Shown one piece after another: positions 1 to 10,775 of a DNA stretch of 64,000 nucleotides. This stretch comes from Prasinococcaceae sp. CCMP 1430 (lineage: Eukaryota; Prasinodermophyta; Palmophyllophyceae; Prasinococcales; Prasinococcaceae), in contig RQSC01000027.1 in NCBI GenBank assembly GCA_013416795.1, forward strand, positions 593,936 through 657,935, given 5' to 3'. The position numbers and the translations under genes are program-made. The number at the start of each line of letters is the position of its first letter. Positions within the stretch are counted from its first letter, which is position 1. Below the pieces are notes generated by a model. It was not told where the DNA came from. It did no database searches and saw only the letters and a list, made by a program, of their open reading frames with translations.

Positions 1-48
1 CCGCGCGCGCGCCCCGCGCGTGCGGCCCCGCCGCGGCCGAGGCGCAGC

Positions 49-270
49 ATGGAGCAGCGGCGGGACGCGCTTCTCTGCGACGGCGGGCTGTGCCCCTCAG
101 AGGGGTACACGCCCATCACAGGCTACTATGGCCTCGACGCACTCGCATTTGCTTCCTTTTTGCTCCTCTGCCTGATGGCGCTGGTCATAAATCTCAGGTT
201 GGAGGCCATCTCAGGAGAAGTGGTAAAGGAGGACGGGAGCGGCGACAGCGACGGCGGCAAAGTGGAGTGA
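49..270 (+). CDS. Small single-pass membrane protein, unrecognised
   Basis: A 73-residue reading frame opens with an ATG at 49. It has a short Cys-containing N-terminus (Cys10, Cys15), one hydrophobic stretch at about residues 31-49 rich in Leu/Ala/Phe/Met that would make one membrane span, and a polar acidic tail (Gly/Asp/Glu/Ser-rich). No family is recognised. The sequence just before the ATG reads GGCGCAG, like the acceptor sites elsewhere in this window, so this could be the last exon of a gene starting upstream. It heads away from the window edge and converges on the ISOC2-like gene at 676. It could also be a chance frame, because the window is very GC-rich and has many spurious open frames; the clean membrane segment is the main reason to keep it. 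Confidence 0.4.
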   Translation: MEQRRDALLCDGGLCPSEGYTPITGYYGLDALAFASFLLLCLMALVINLRLEAISGEVVKEDGSGDSDGGKVE

Positions 271-675
271 GCGCCGGACGCGGTCCGTGAGGTCGCAAGC
301 GCACTCAAACGCGCGATAGAGCAGGCGAGGGCGTGGTCAGAGTCGCGGGTGGGAGCTGGAACGCGAGCGAGGGCGAGGGCGAGAGTGAAAGTGCTCTGGG
401 TCGTCGAGCTCAATTGTGAGCTCGCCCTCTATGTGCGCGCGCCATGACGCCAGTGTAACATTAGTGCATGTAAGAGTCTGTATCCTGCGCCGCGTGCACG
501 CGCGTGGCGGAGGTGGGGGGAGCGTGACGGGAGGGGAGGGAAATGCTCGCTGGACTCGGCGCATGCTCGTGAACGAACGAGGGCCGCCGGGCCCCAAAAG
601 GATGGCCGGGATGCGCGCGCGTACGTGTGCGAATCGCCGGACCTGAGGCCTGCTCCTCAGCGATGCGCCAGCGAG
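271..675. other. Intergenic, nothing recognised
   Basis: About 400 bp of G/C-rich purine-biased sequence between two convergent genes. No RNA gene, repeat or coding frame could be supported. Confidence 0.5.
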
Positions 676-1488
676 CTATATGGTTGATACGTGGAGGAAG
701 GGCAGCGGCGGGTCCGGTCTCGTCTCCTTGATAAGCGAGGACACCGCCTTGAAATTCTCTGCCTTGGAGTCACCCATGAGCTCGAAGAGTGCGCTCTCGT
801 AGGTCGTCAGGTGCACGCCAGCGCGATCGAGACGGGTGAGCGCGACTGAGCGCTCCGTGGGTCGGCTCGAGCTCACGGCGTCCACAACCACCCACACACT
901 GTAGCCCCTGTCGAGCAGGTCGAGCGCAGTCTGCAGCACGCACACATGTGCCTCGATGCCGAACAGGACTACCTGCTTGCGATTCCTCCTCTGCAGCTCA
1001 TCGTCGACATCGGGCGTGACCATTGAGAAGAGCGTCTTTGGGTGGCGCTCGACGCCCTCGAGGTGCGGCAGGAGCTCGGCAGTGGTTGAACCGAAAACCT
1101 TCGGCGATGAGGTGCGCGCGCGAGGAATGAAGGGGGGGGGAGGGGAGGGAGGGAGGGAGGGAGGGGGCGATGCAGCGATTAGGCACGCGCCGCGCACGAA
1201 CGGGTGCGCCGCAGCCCCTCCAACTCACAAACTCTTCACGGGCGCGCACGCGTCTCAACATGTTCTCTCGCCACATGCTGCCGCGCGGCGCGCGTACCGC
1301 ACCTTCGGATATTGCTCTGTCACGATCACGGGCGCCCCGACAAGGGGTGCAGCGCGCACCATGATGGAGCAGCCGTGCTGCATGGCCTCGAAGTTGTGGA
1401 TGACGCTCCTGAAGCGCTCCTGCACATCGCAGAGCAGGAAGCACACGTCGCCGCGCTTCAAGCGCGGCACGCTGCTGGGCGCCGACAT
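676..1488 (-). CDS. Isochorismatase domain protein (ISOC2-like)
   Basis: Two exons on the minus strand, 1488-1303 and 1098-676, give a 202-residue protein, the length of animal ISOC2. The intron (1302-1099) starts GTGCGG and ends GCCGAAG, in phase 0. The cysteine-hydrolase triad is visible: Asp in LLCDVQERF, Lys in TEQYPK at the end of exon 1, and Cys in GIEAHVCVLQTALD. The following DRGYSVWVVVDA strand is also typical. Members of this family are small hydrolases related to isochorismatase and nicotinamidase; the substrate of ISOC proteins is not settled, so none is assigned. The start chosen is the ATG just before SAPSSVPRLK, where similarity begins. Longer in-frame leaders of Arg/Ala-rich sequence exist upstream but look like noncoding GC-rich DNA. 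A (GGGA)n run lies in the intron at about 1131-1166. It is divergent from the TPR-SGNH gene. Confidence 0.88.
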
Positions 1489-1905
1489 GCTGCCGCCGCC
1501 GGCGCGCGTGCACGCGCGACGAGCACGCGCGGCCGCGCGGTGCGCTGGGATCGGCGCAGGGGCTGCGGAGCGCTGGGCGCGCAAGAGCGCACCGCGTGCC
1601 GCCGCGCGCATCATGTGTGGGCGCCCCGCCATGCGTCCCACGTCCCAGCGAGGCAGCAGGAGGTAGCGTGACGTGGCACCAACGAGCCCGATTTGAACCC
1701 TGGCTATGGGCTCTCGCCTGCAAGTCTGGCTGCAGGTGCGAATACGGGTCCTCGATCGCAGACCGGGTTGGTGATCAGGGCTCGTGCGCCCGCCGCCCTC
1801 GCGCTGCCCTGCCGATCGGGCGCATGCAGGACCCAGGCGGGAGACACAGGTGGGCGTGGCAGAGTGCGCGGCGCTCGCGCGCGGTCGGGCGCGCGCTCCG
1901 CCGCG
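1489..1905. promoter_or_regulatory. Divergent upstream region of ISOC2-like and TPR-SGNH genes
   Basis: A 417-bp head-to-head spacer holding the start regions of both flanking genes. It has very high GC and many chance open frames. No specific site is identified. Confidence 0.4.
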
Positions 1906-4900
1906 ATGGCGCGCGTGTACGTCCACCTCGAGGAGGAGGACGTCGCGGCGGTGTTCGACGTGGACGCTGCCGAGGGCGCGGCGGCCGTGGCCGAGCGCTT
2001 CCGGGAGCGCATGCGTGAGAGCATGCGTTTTGATGTGTGTTCATGCGTTTTGATACCATCGCCGCGGAGGCGCCGCGCGCGTCGCCGCGACCGTCAATTT
2101 AAAATGCATTCGTTTCGAAGTCACAAAATGCAGAGTGCGTCTCGAAATCGTCTCGAATGTTTCTTTTTTGCCCCCCCTGTCGGCGCGCGCGCGGGCGCCA
2201 GGGTGCCACACACCGCGCGCGCGCCGGCGCGTGGGCTGGCGGGCGCAAGCGCTGCGGGCGCCGGCGTCGCCACAGAAGGCCGCGCACCGGCGGGCGCCGC
2301 CATCGCCGCCGCGCCCCGCGGGGCTCTCTCTCCCCCTCTCCGTCCCTCTCTCTCTATCCTGCACGCGTCGGCCGCCGGCGGCGCGCGCGGGCGCCGGCTC
2401 AGAGCCGGGCCAATCCACGCGGAGTGGCACGCGTGCGCGCGACGCCCGCTCCCGCGACCCTCTCCCTCACCCCCACCCACCCCACCACCTCCCGGACGCC
2501 CCTCCCCTCCCACACCCTCCCGCGCCCGCGCGCGCTCGGGGAACTCGCGCTGCCCTCCCCGCCAAACACATCTCCCCCACCCTCGAACTCTCCCCACAGG
2601 AAAGTCGCAGTATGCAAAAACCCAACAAACCTGCAAACCCACCCAATGCAATATGACGGTCGAGTATGACATCGATTTCGCACGAGCGCTCGTGATGAGG
2701 TTTTGATAGGGTTTATATATACATGCGATTTGATGGAGAATGGTGCGGCCTTGCGGGCCCTCGGCTGGGGCGGTGCGCTCGCTGGTATCACGGGCGATGG
2801 CCGCCCGCCGGCGCGGGGACGTCGAGCGGGGCTGGCCGCGGCGGCAGCGGCGTGGTCGAGGGCGCGTCCGCCATTGGGCGCGGCGTGGCGCCCGCGGCGA
2901 TGCGCGGGCCACTCGCGCTGCGCACTGCCGGCGGGGAAGCCATCGACGCAGCCGACAGCGTCGCTGCCGCCGTGGGCGACCGCGGGGACGTCTTCGTGGT
3001 CGTTGGTGATGACGCCGGCGGCGATGCGGTGGGCGCGACGGCCGGCGGCGAGCATGCGGAACAGGCGCCCGCGCCCGCGGGAACGGCGGGCGGCGGCGGC
3101 GGCGGCAGGGGCGACACCGCCGACGACAGCCTGCTCAAGCACGCACAAGACGCCTTCCAGGACCGCCGTTTCGCCGAGGCGAAGGCGCTCTATGAGAGCG
3201 TCCTGCAGCAGGACCCGCGTGCCTTCGTCGCGCACGTGGCGCTGGTCAGCTGTGAGCTTGCGGCGGGGAAGCACGACGCAGCGGCAAAGCGCGCCGCGAA
3301 GTCTCAAAAGCTCTTCAGCAAGGACGGGTACCTCAAGCTCCTGCTTGGCGACGCATTGGCTGGGCAGGAGGAGTGGGAGCTCGCCATCGACGAGTACGAC
3401 GCCGCCTTGCGGGTCGTCACACGCGGTGGCGATGCTGCGGCATCCATGGACGCGCTGAGCACGACCGCACACGACGTGCGCATCAAGCGCGCCCGCGCGA
3501 TGTTTCACGCGGGGGACGAGACGGAAGCGTGCGACGAAATCATGGCGGTGCTGCAGGAGACGGACCAGTCGCACCCTGCCGCGCTGCTGGAGTATTCGCG
3601 CGTGTGTGTTGCGCGCGGGCGCGATGTCGACGCCGTTCAGGTGCTGCTGCGCCTCGTCGTGCGCAACGCCGCCGACAAGGAGGTGCGGCGGGAGCTCGCG
3701 GCCGCAGTGCGCCGCGCGGGCGTGCAGGCGCTCCTCGACGAGGTCGGAGAGAAAGGCACGAAATCCGCCTCTGCTATCGCCTTCCTCGCGACCGTGATGA
3801 AGGAGAACGGCGCGCTCGACGAATGCCTCGAGCTGTACCGCCTAGCCAACAGCCTGGAGCCCGGGCCATCGGGGGCGACGTACGCGCTCAACCTCTTCCA
3901 CGCGCTCGAGGTGGCTAACAGGTGCAGGGAGGCATTGGTGTCGATCGCCAGGGCTTTTTTCACGCGCAACGCGTCGGTTGCGTGGTTCGGCGCCGCGGCT
4001 CGCCTGCTCGAGGGCCTCGAGAGCGCGCCCGAGTTCGGCGCCGGCGGCCTACTCAAGGGACGGCGCGGCAGCGGCGGCGAGCGCTGGCGCGACGCTGCGT
4101 TCGAACAGAGCACCGGGGATGCGCCTGCCGACGCGGACGCAGAGATCGGCGGCGCGCCGCTCACGGTGGGCTCTGACGAGGAGCTCAACGCCCTCACCCT
4201 GCTCTTTGCGACCGTCAAGGTGCTCTACCTGGCGTCCGCGAAGCGGCGCGCGGCCGCGCTTGCGGCTGTCGCGTCGCGGGCGGCCGGTGTGCAGCGGCCA
4301 CAGCCGTTGCACGAAACGCTCATCAGGAACGAGGCCGCGTACTTCAATTGCGTCGCCCAGCTGCTCGAAACGGCGCCTCCCCCGGACCTGCCGATGCAGG
4401 GAGCCGCAGCCCACGCGAGGAAGCCCTTATACGTGCTGGGCGACTCGCATTGCTTGCCGCTCGCCTGGCGGGTGCTTGCGCTGCGCGGTGAGGAGCGTGT
4501 CTGCGTGCCCATGCTTGTCACCGGGCTGAAGCAGTGGCACCTGCGCAAGGAGTGCCTCTTCTACACAAAGGAGCATTTTGACCGCGTGGCGTCCACCGTG
4601 CCGGACGGTGCGGACGTCCTCGCCCTGTTCGGGGAAATCGACTGCAGGGAGGGCCTCGCCACTGCCGTGGAGCGGGGAATGTACGTTGACACCGCCGCGG
4701 CGGCCGCCGAAGTGGCCAAGATATACTTGCGGACGCTCGGCGCGCTGTCGATGGCTCGCAAGCTCAACGTGTTTGTGCATGATGTGCCGCCGGTGCTGGA
4801 CCCTACGCGCGAGAACGTCCGCGTGCTCAACCAGGCCCTGGCCGATGCGGTGGCGAAGGCGGCCGCCGGTAAGGCGAGCGGCAGCCTCACATTCGTTCCC

Positions 4901-5029
4901 GCCGCGCAGAGCATGTTAGGCGAGGACGGCAAGCTGCGCCCCGACCTCGACTTCGACGCGACTCACCTTCACCCGCGCTACGTGGAGAGCGACCTCCAGA
5001 GGGCGCTTGATGCCGCGACCGCCGCGTGA
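1906..5029 (+). CDS. TPR protein with C-terminal SGNH/GDSL-like hydrolase domain
   Basis: The main exon is open to a TGA at 5029 from at least about 2861. It carries tetratricopeptide-like helices (about 3123-4100) and ends in an SGNH-hydrolase-like domain (about 4420-5010). That domain shows GDSH at 4438-4449 in place of GDSL, an LFGEIDCREG segment resembling block III, and DATHLHP at 4954-4974 supplying the Asp-x-x-His pair of block V. Family knowledge suggests an esterase or acyl-transfer fold; the substrate is unknown. A short first exon at 1906-2014 or slightly longer (starting MARVYVHLEEED) probably splices in over an intron that includes the AT-rich stretch 2030-2760. Together with LALRTAGGEAIDAAD near 2911 it reads like a ubiquitin-like beta-grasp segment. 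The junction is not certain: a donor at 2015 or 2035 and an acceptor at about 2860 or 2951 are possible. If the small exon is wrong, translation could start at 2723 or 2900. Confidence 0.72.
2631..2650. promoter_or_regulatory. Candidate shared upstream element
   Basis: The block CTGCAAACCC-ACCCAATGCA recurs on the opposite strand at 57079-57102 with a 4-base insertion (TCAA) between its halves. Both copies lie just 5' of a coding exon, near AT-rich sequence, in an otherwise GC-rich window. It could be a promoter word or an intron-end element; in the second copy the block ends in the AG used as an acceptor. Confidence 0.35.
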
Positions 5030-5083
5030 GGCGGCGCGCGTTCAGCCGCTTCCTGCACTGTGTAATTAAGAATTGTTGCCTCG

Positions 5084-6300
5084 CTACTTCTTAAAGTCCA
5101 TCTCGGCGGTGTGCGATCCCTTGCCGCTCCACTCAGGCGGCGGCGCAGTGAGCACCCGTCCGGGGAGCACGGTCGTGCCAGGGAAGAGCGCAGTAAGGCT
5201 GCCGAAGGCGCGCGGATCGCTCGCGTACGATTCGCACAGGTCTTGCAGCGCCCAAGAGAGCGCCCTGTAGCACGGCTGTACGACCTCCACGGCGAACTCG
5301 ATCTGCTGGGCGATGTCGAAGCGCGGCAGCTCGCCCTCCTGCACGCCGTGGACGGGATCCCCGTTGCCATTGCCCGAGCTGGGTTTGTATCGGTATACGT
5401 CAAACTCGTCGTGAACGATCGTATCCAGCGTTCGCTGCATGATGTTCCACATGCGGTAGTGCCTCTCGTCGCGCCAGAGCTTGTCATCCTCCTCATCGCT
5501 GGGCCCGTGCCGGTTGTACCAGAACAAGTACCCCCACCGGAATTCGAAGAAAAGCTTGTCTTCAAGTGCCGAGCCGCGCTCGAGCACGCCATACTTGCGC
5601 GCGAAGCCGCCCATCGAGCGGTACACGTCGTTTCTGAACATGCGCAAGTCGAAGCTCGTCGGGAGCTCCCTCCAGCTGATCGGTTGATACCCCTCGTCTA
5701 ACAAATATGTCCACCCGCGCCCGCTAAGAAAGCCCCAGAAACTATCCTCAGAGTCAGGGCCAAGGCCATCGAAGTCGTGCACGAGCTCAAACGTGACTTC
5801 GACGTCCTCCCATCCCGACAGCTCCACTGTTTGGCACGTGCGCGCGTGCGCGTGCGAACGGGCGGGGGCGCGCGTGTGTGCTGGCGTCAGCCGCGCGCTC
5901 CTGGGTGACATTCAGTCGGGGGCTGAGAGGCAGCGATGGCATGCCCGCGCATGCACGTACACGCGCACAGAGTGTGATGGTGGTCGAGGATGTACATCGT
6001 CTTGTCCTCCGCCCCGCGTCCGCGCGAGACGTATGGTACAGGCTTGCGGTCCATGAAGCGCTGTGCTGCGCTCTCGTCGGTGTACTGCTTCAACTTCGAG
6101 AGGCACCAGTCCCACCCGAGCGCCGCCTGGGTGGGCTGGCAAAGGTCGCGCGCCTCCCGCCACGCGAGCTTTATCTTCTCATGACTGCCCACGTCATCCG
6201 CTCGAGCCTTCTCTTTGCGCTTGCCGCCCTTGCCGCCCTTCTTCTCCCCGCGCTTCTTATCCTTGCCCTTCGATTCCTCCGCCTCGTCGCTGCTCGCCAT
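5084..6300 (-). CDS. ParB-like nuclease-fold protein (ParBc_2 family)
   Basis: Two minus-strand exons, 6300-5961 and 5826-5084, give 360 residues. The intron begins GTACGTG (5960) and ends AACAG (5827). The joined reading restores a continuous block: LDHHHTLCALELSGWEDV then FELVHDFDG. The YILDHHH motif followed by a FW-x-F-L segment, a long WRELP..DLRMFRNDVYRSM.GF region and an FFEFRWGYLFW block match the ParB-like family Pfam calls ParBc_2, best known from bacteria. The first ~45 residues are a Lys/Arg/Glu-rich low-complexity leader that could be a nuclear or nucleolar signal. The biochemical role of this family is not established, so none is claimed. It converges on the TPR-SGNH gene with 54 bp between stops and is divergent from phosphoglycerate mutase. 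Start chosen at MASSDEAEES; a longer basic leader to 6474 is open. Confidence 0.82.
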
Positions 6301-6892
6301 CTCTTCCACGGTGGGCGCCGCCGCACCGTCGCGCGCGCCCTGCGGCGGCAGCGCCGGCCGGCCGACGCCGCGGGGCCGCGCGATCGCGCGACCGCCATCC
6401 GCGCGCGCGCAGCGGCGCCGAAGTCTGGCGCCACGTCCTCCTCTCCTCCGCCCGCGCCTCTTCTTCCCCCCCATTCACTCCCCACGCACACACACGCCCC
6501 ACCACCACCGCACCCGCAGCAGCCGCGCCAACACCCGGATGGATGGATGGCGTGCGCGCCTCGCGCGCACACGCGCCTGGGGCCAGCCTCCAGGCTATTC
6601 AGGGTCTACCTCATACATCACAAGACATTTACGGTGTACTGTACTTGTGCGCCCACGATTCCAACCCTACATTTAGAAGGGTTAGGGTTATCCACGGCGA
6701 GGCGCTCCGGGCGGCGGCAAATATCTTGCGGGCCGGATGCGGGTGGCGGCGTCCTGCCGCAGGAAGCCACACGCGGCGGCGGCTGCGGGTCGGCGGCGGC
6801 AGGCCTGGCCTCCTCGCGCGGGCCGGACTTGGGCGGGAAGCGGCCGCGGGTGCGGAGCGTCGAGGGAGGCCGCGCGCGGCGCGGACGCCGCC
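6301..6892. promoter_or_regulatory. Divergent promoter region, ParB-like / phosphoglycerate mutase
   Basis: A 592-bp head-to-head spacer. It contains the palindromic word GTACTGTAC at 6636-6644 and a telomere-like palindromic patch at 6663-6690 (AACCCTA, then GGGTTAGGGTTA). These are the AT-richest parts of the spacer. TACTGTA recurs in other intergenic regions of this window. Confidence 0.45.
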
Positions 6893-8228
6893 ATGGCCGC
6901 GCCCGCGCACAAGGTCGTGCTGCTGCGCCACGGCGAGTCCGAGTGGAACGTCGCCAACAAGTTCACGGGGTGGACCGACGTCGACCTCACGTCCAAGGGA
7001 ACCACCGAGGCCAACGCCGCCGGCCAGCTGCTCAAGGCAGAGGTGCGTGACGCTTGCGCTCGCGCGGCACAAACGCGCACTGGCTGGTAAGGGGGCTGTG
7101 AGACCAGGTGGTGTCGTATCGGGATGCGGGTGCTCTGTGCGGCAAACGGATCGCCAGCGCTCGCATGGGCCTAGATTGGGAAATGGAGGGAGGAGGGTGT
7201 CGGGTCAGGGAGAAACAGGCTAGTGCCGCGCAGTGGGCGCGCCGGGTTGTACACGCGGACACGCTCTGACGACTAGGCGGTCCGTGCATGCGCCGCTGTG
7301 CGCCGCCGGGGCCCGGGGCGCCTCCGCCTCGAAAGGGTTTCGAGTTTGACTGCGCGTTCACGAGCCTGCTGAAGCGCGCGATCCGCACGCTGTGGATCAC
7401 CCTCGACAACATGGACCTTATGTGGATCCCCGTGACACGGTCGTGGCGTCTCAACGAGCGCCACTATGGCGACCTCCAGGTGCGCCCGCCCGCCCGCCCG
7501 CCCGCCCGCCCGCCCGCGTGTGTGCGCATCCCTGTCGCACTGCGCCCGTGCCTGGCGGTTGGCTGACATGAGCTGTGCTCCCCTCGCCACGCGACTCGGG
7601 CGCGCGCGGGCGTTGCGCTCTTCGGTCTCGCATCGCAGGGTCTCGACAAGGCCGAGACCGCCAAGAAGTTCGGCGATGAGCAGGTGCTCATCTGGCGCCG
7701 CAGCTACGACACGCCGCCGCCGCCACTCGAGGAGTCGGACGAGCGCTTTCCGGGAAAGGACCGCAGGTACACAGGTATGGACCCTGCGGATGTCCCCAAG
7801 AGTGAGTCGCTGAAGGACACCGTCGCGCGCTTCCTGCCGATCTGGCACGACACAATCGCGCCGACCATCAAGAGCGGCAAGCGTGTCATCATCGCCGCGC
7901 ACGGAAACTCGCTTCGCGCGCTCGTCAAATACCTGGACGACATGTCCGAAGAGGCCATCCTCAAGCTCAACATTCCGACCGGCGTGCCCCTTGTGTACGA
8001 GCTTGATGCCGACCTCAAGGTGTGCAGGCGCGCGGGGCCCATTGGGGTCGTCAGCACGCGCACACGTGCCAGTGCGGTGCGGCTCCCAACACTTTGCGCG
8101 CCACGATCCTGTCCCCGCTCTGACGCCCACACTCTCGCGCACAGCCCATCCGCCATTACTACTTGGGTGACCAGGACGCCATCGCGGCCAAGGCCGCCGC
8201 CGTGGCCGCACAGGGCAAGGCGAAGTGA
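6893..8228 (+). CDS. 2,3-bisphosphoglycerate-dependent phosphoglycerate mutase
   Basis: Four exons, 6893-7042, 7336-7479, 7639-8019 and 8145-8228, join without frame loss into 252 residues, the normal length for dPGM. Introns start GTGCGTG, GTGCGCC and GTGTGCA; the last two end TCGCAG and GCACAG. It interconverts 3- and 2-phosphoglycerate in glycolysis and gluconeogenesis. Visible signatures are the phospho-acceptor histidine in [10 protein letters not shown], the LNERHYG acid/base glutamate block, the [12 protein letters not shown] substrate loop, and the second catalytic histidine in [16 protein letters not shown]. There is no targeting leader before the catalytic core, so a cytosolic enzyme is likely. 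Intron 2 contains a perfect (GCCC)n tract. It is convergent with the RRM+WW gene downstream. Confidence 0.96.
7484..7517. repeat. (GCCC)n microsatellite in PGAM intron 2
   Basis: About eight uninterrupted GCCC units directly after the intron donor. Their length is likely variable between strains. Confidence 0.85.
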
Positions 8229-8565
8229 GCGCCGATACGGGACGGGAGCACGAGCGCACGAGCACGCGTCCGCGCGCCTGCACCGCGCGCGTCCTCTACA
8301 CTCACCTGGCCGCGGTAAACCATCATAGGTGCACCGCTCGCCACTCACCGACCCCCGCGCCTCGCAGCTCTGGCGATCGCAGCGCGCATCCGCTTAAGCA
8401 GCAAATGAAGCGTCGTGGCACGTGTGGTAGGTGCAACGGCTTACAAAAACAGACCAACCCGCTCGCATTCGCTTTTCGCCAAAGCGTCGCGTGCGATTGA
8501 TCCTGCCCCTGCTGTTGATGTCGTCCCCTGCTCGTGCACGAGGAGCCGTCTTGTGGCCGCGGCTG
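8229..8565. other. Convergent 3' intergenic region
   Basis: 337 bp between the stops of PGAM and the RRM+WW gene. It contains an AT-richer stretch around 8395-8460. Nothing further is recognised. Confidence 0.5.
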
Positions 8566-9928
8566 TCACTCGCCCGCAGTGAGCTCCTGCGGACGCTCCC
8601 ACGTCCACATGCCCGTGAGCGCGTGGAAGTAGTAGACGGGCCCCTGCGGCCCGGCGTAGTGCATCGTCCATCCGTGCGACCCCGCCGGCATGGCCTGACT
8701 TTGCGCGGGCATGGCCTGACTTTGCGGTGGTATGAAGCCGGGGTGCGCCTGCGGGTGAGGCGTGTGCGAGGGCATCTGGGGGGGGTACATGGCCGCCATC
8801 GCCGCGTGCTGCTCGTACGTGTTGTCGTACGCGCCGGGCGGGTAGAAGCCGGCGGCACTCCCGCCCTGTGGCATGGCACCCGGGTTGTACATCCCGCTCG
8901 CGGCGGCAGCCTGCATCAAAGCGAATTGTGCCTGCAGGCTGGCGACAGCGGCCCCCGTCGAATGCCCGTTCAGCATCTGGGGATTCGTCCCCACCACGCC
9001 AGCGTGCATCAACTTCTGCGCGCCTTGGTGTGACGACTTGTCTCGCGACGACCTTTGCTTGCCGCTCCCGCGACCACCGCCGCCCGCGGGTCCGCTCCCG
9101 TTCGGCCAACGTTGTCGCGACTCGCTCGCGGCCATCTCGCTCCGCGGCACCGCGGGTTTCACCTCGACCTGCTTGCCATCGATGACGTGGAAGCGCGTCG
9201 CCAGCGCGCTCTGGAATCCCGCGTCCGACTCGAAGGTGACGAAGCCGAAGCCGCGCGGTCGCTGCGTGGTCACGTCGCGCATCACCAGCACCTCGGACAC
9301 CTTGCCGAACTGCTCGAAGAAGGCCTTCATGGAGGCTGTTGTGCGGGAACGGCGCACGTGCGCGGTGGCGACGGAACAGGCGCGCAGTGGGACGCGATGG
9401 ACCGCAGAGGTCCGGCGAAGGTCAGCGCGAGGCGGCGGTCGGGATGGGGTGGCTGGGCGCGGACTCCGCCTCGCGACAGCGACCGTCGACGGCGGGCCCG
9501 AGAGCAGCGCACGTGCGAGCGTGGGCGCTCGTACCTTCATCTTGCTGACTCGTCAGCCCCCCGACAAAAATCTTTGAGTGTGACTTGCCTCCACCACCTC
9601 CCCCACGCCCGGACGGCCCCTCGCCGGCGCTGCTCCCGCCGTTCTCGCGCGCCGCCGGCGCCTGCGGCCGCGGACTCTCGCCGTCCGCGGTGGCATCCTG
9701 CTCTTCCTCCTGCGTCTCTGTCGGGTCCTGCGCTGGTGCAGGGGGGTCGGCCGGGGCAGCGCCCGCCTCTTTCACCGCCGTCACGCGCGGTGCGTCCACG
9801 ACCTTGGTATCCACCGGCACGCCCGCGCTCGCCGCCTCGACCGCGCTCGCCGCCTCGCCCACCAGCTCATCCGGCCGCAGCACCTCGAGCGGCTCGGCAG
9901 CGGCCGCGCTGTCTGCGACCACCACCAT
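8566..9928 (-). CDS. RNA-binding protein with one RRM and a C-terminal WW domain
   Basis: Minus-strand exons 9928-9535 and 9335-8566 give 387 residues. The intron begins GTACGAG and ends ACAACAG, in phase 1. It splits the RRM between RNP2 (KIFVGGL) and RNP1 (RGFGFVTF), and the join restores a normal first helix (MKAFFEQFGKVSEVLV). The RRM resembles the Musashi/DAZAP/hnRNP A-B type. An acidic Ala/Glu/Pro-rich leader of ~115 residues precedes it. A Gly/Ser/Met/Pro/Gln-rich middle follows. The last ~35 residues contain a WW-like unit: HGWTMHYAGPQGPVYYF, then TGMWTWERP, with two Trp and a terminal Pro. Such proteins act in mRNA splicing, transport or translation; WW would bring in a Pro-rich partner. 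There is a local duplication (SQAMPAQSQAMP). It is divergent from the unrecognised gene at 10.1 kb. Confidence 0.9.
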
Positions 9929-10140
9929 GGCTGCTGCTGCGCAAGTCGCCTCTGCGGCGCGCCGAGCGCGCGCGCCCTGCTCCCCTCGGGTGTGCCGCCC
10001 CTCCCTCCGCAGACGGGCCGCGCGCGGCCGCGCCGAACGGGCACGCGGTGTGCCCGCGCAAGGCGGGGAGAGGTGGCAAGAAGCGCCATGGCAAGTTAGG
10101 CCGCGGCAAGCACGCTGCAGACTCGATCTCACTGCCGCGG

Positions 10141-10775
10141 ATTGTGTTCTGCGTCACCGAGCAGCTCATGGGCGTGGGGTCGGATTACCTCGTCTACGCG
10201 CCGCAGACGTTGCCGCCAACTCTGCGCGTGTTTTCGCTGGCGACGGCGCAGCACATACGCGACTTCGTGCTATCAGACCTAGATCAGAGTGCGTGCGTGG
10301 ACTCGGTGTGGAGCATCTCGTCGCAGGACGCGCTCAAGGCTGCTGAAGAGAGGGCGCTCTCCGAGGCAGCGTCGGCCGCCGCGCAGGGCGGGGACAAGGA
10401 GCCCAGGGAAGCGGATGAGGCACTCGCCGAGAGGAGACGAGCCGACGCAGGTGGGCGGCGCGCGATGAGGCTATACCCCCTTTCCCCCCTTGCACCCCTT
10501 CACCCCCCTAACGTGCCGCTCGCGCGAGCTGGTGCTGACCGCGCGCGCGCGTTCTCGCTCTCGCTTTGGCGGATTCCCTCGCTCGCGCAGGAGCCTCAGG
10601 CACCGCTGAGGGCTTCGACGTGAGCGCGGTGACCCTCGCGCTCACGCAGGAGGGCTGCGCGTCGGCCTTCGTAGTGGTACTGGACCTGCACGAGGCGAGG
10701 GACACGGCGCTGACCAGCGTGGTCCGCATCGCCTCCGCCGGGCGCACGCCACAGCGTCAAGCCACCTCGCCCGAG
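10141..10775 (+). CDS. Unrecognised gene, partial (broken by N at 10776)
   Basis: Two exons can be supported: one ending at 10450 (donor GTGGGCG) and one starting at 10591 (after GCTCGCGCAG). They share a phase-1 junction. Exon 1 reads as a plausible folded protein (IVFCVTEQLMGVGSDYLVY, then a TLRVFSLATAQHIRDFVL segment) followed by a charged Glu/Ala linker. Exon 2 has an alternating hydrophobic strand pattern (SAFVVVLDLHEARDTAL). No family is recognised. The start is unresolved: the first in-frame ATG is at 10168, yet the frame is open and similar in style upstream, and an acceptor-like TGCAG lies at about 10118. The 3' end is lost at the single N at 10776, after which only GC-rich simple sequence follows. 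The gene is head-to-head with the RRM+WW gene. Confidence 0.5.

Noticed and set aside
1675-1740. tRNA-like B-box (GGTTCAAATC on the minus strand)
   Set aside because: The flanking bases do not form a T-stem and no acceptor stem or A-box partner is found.
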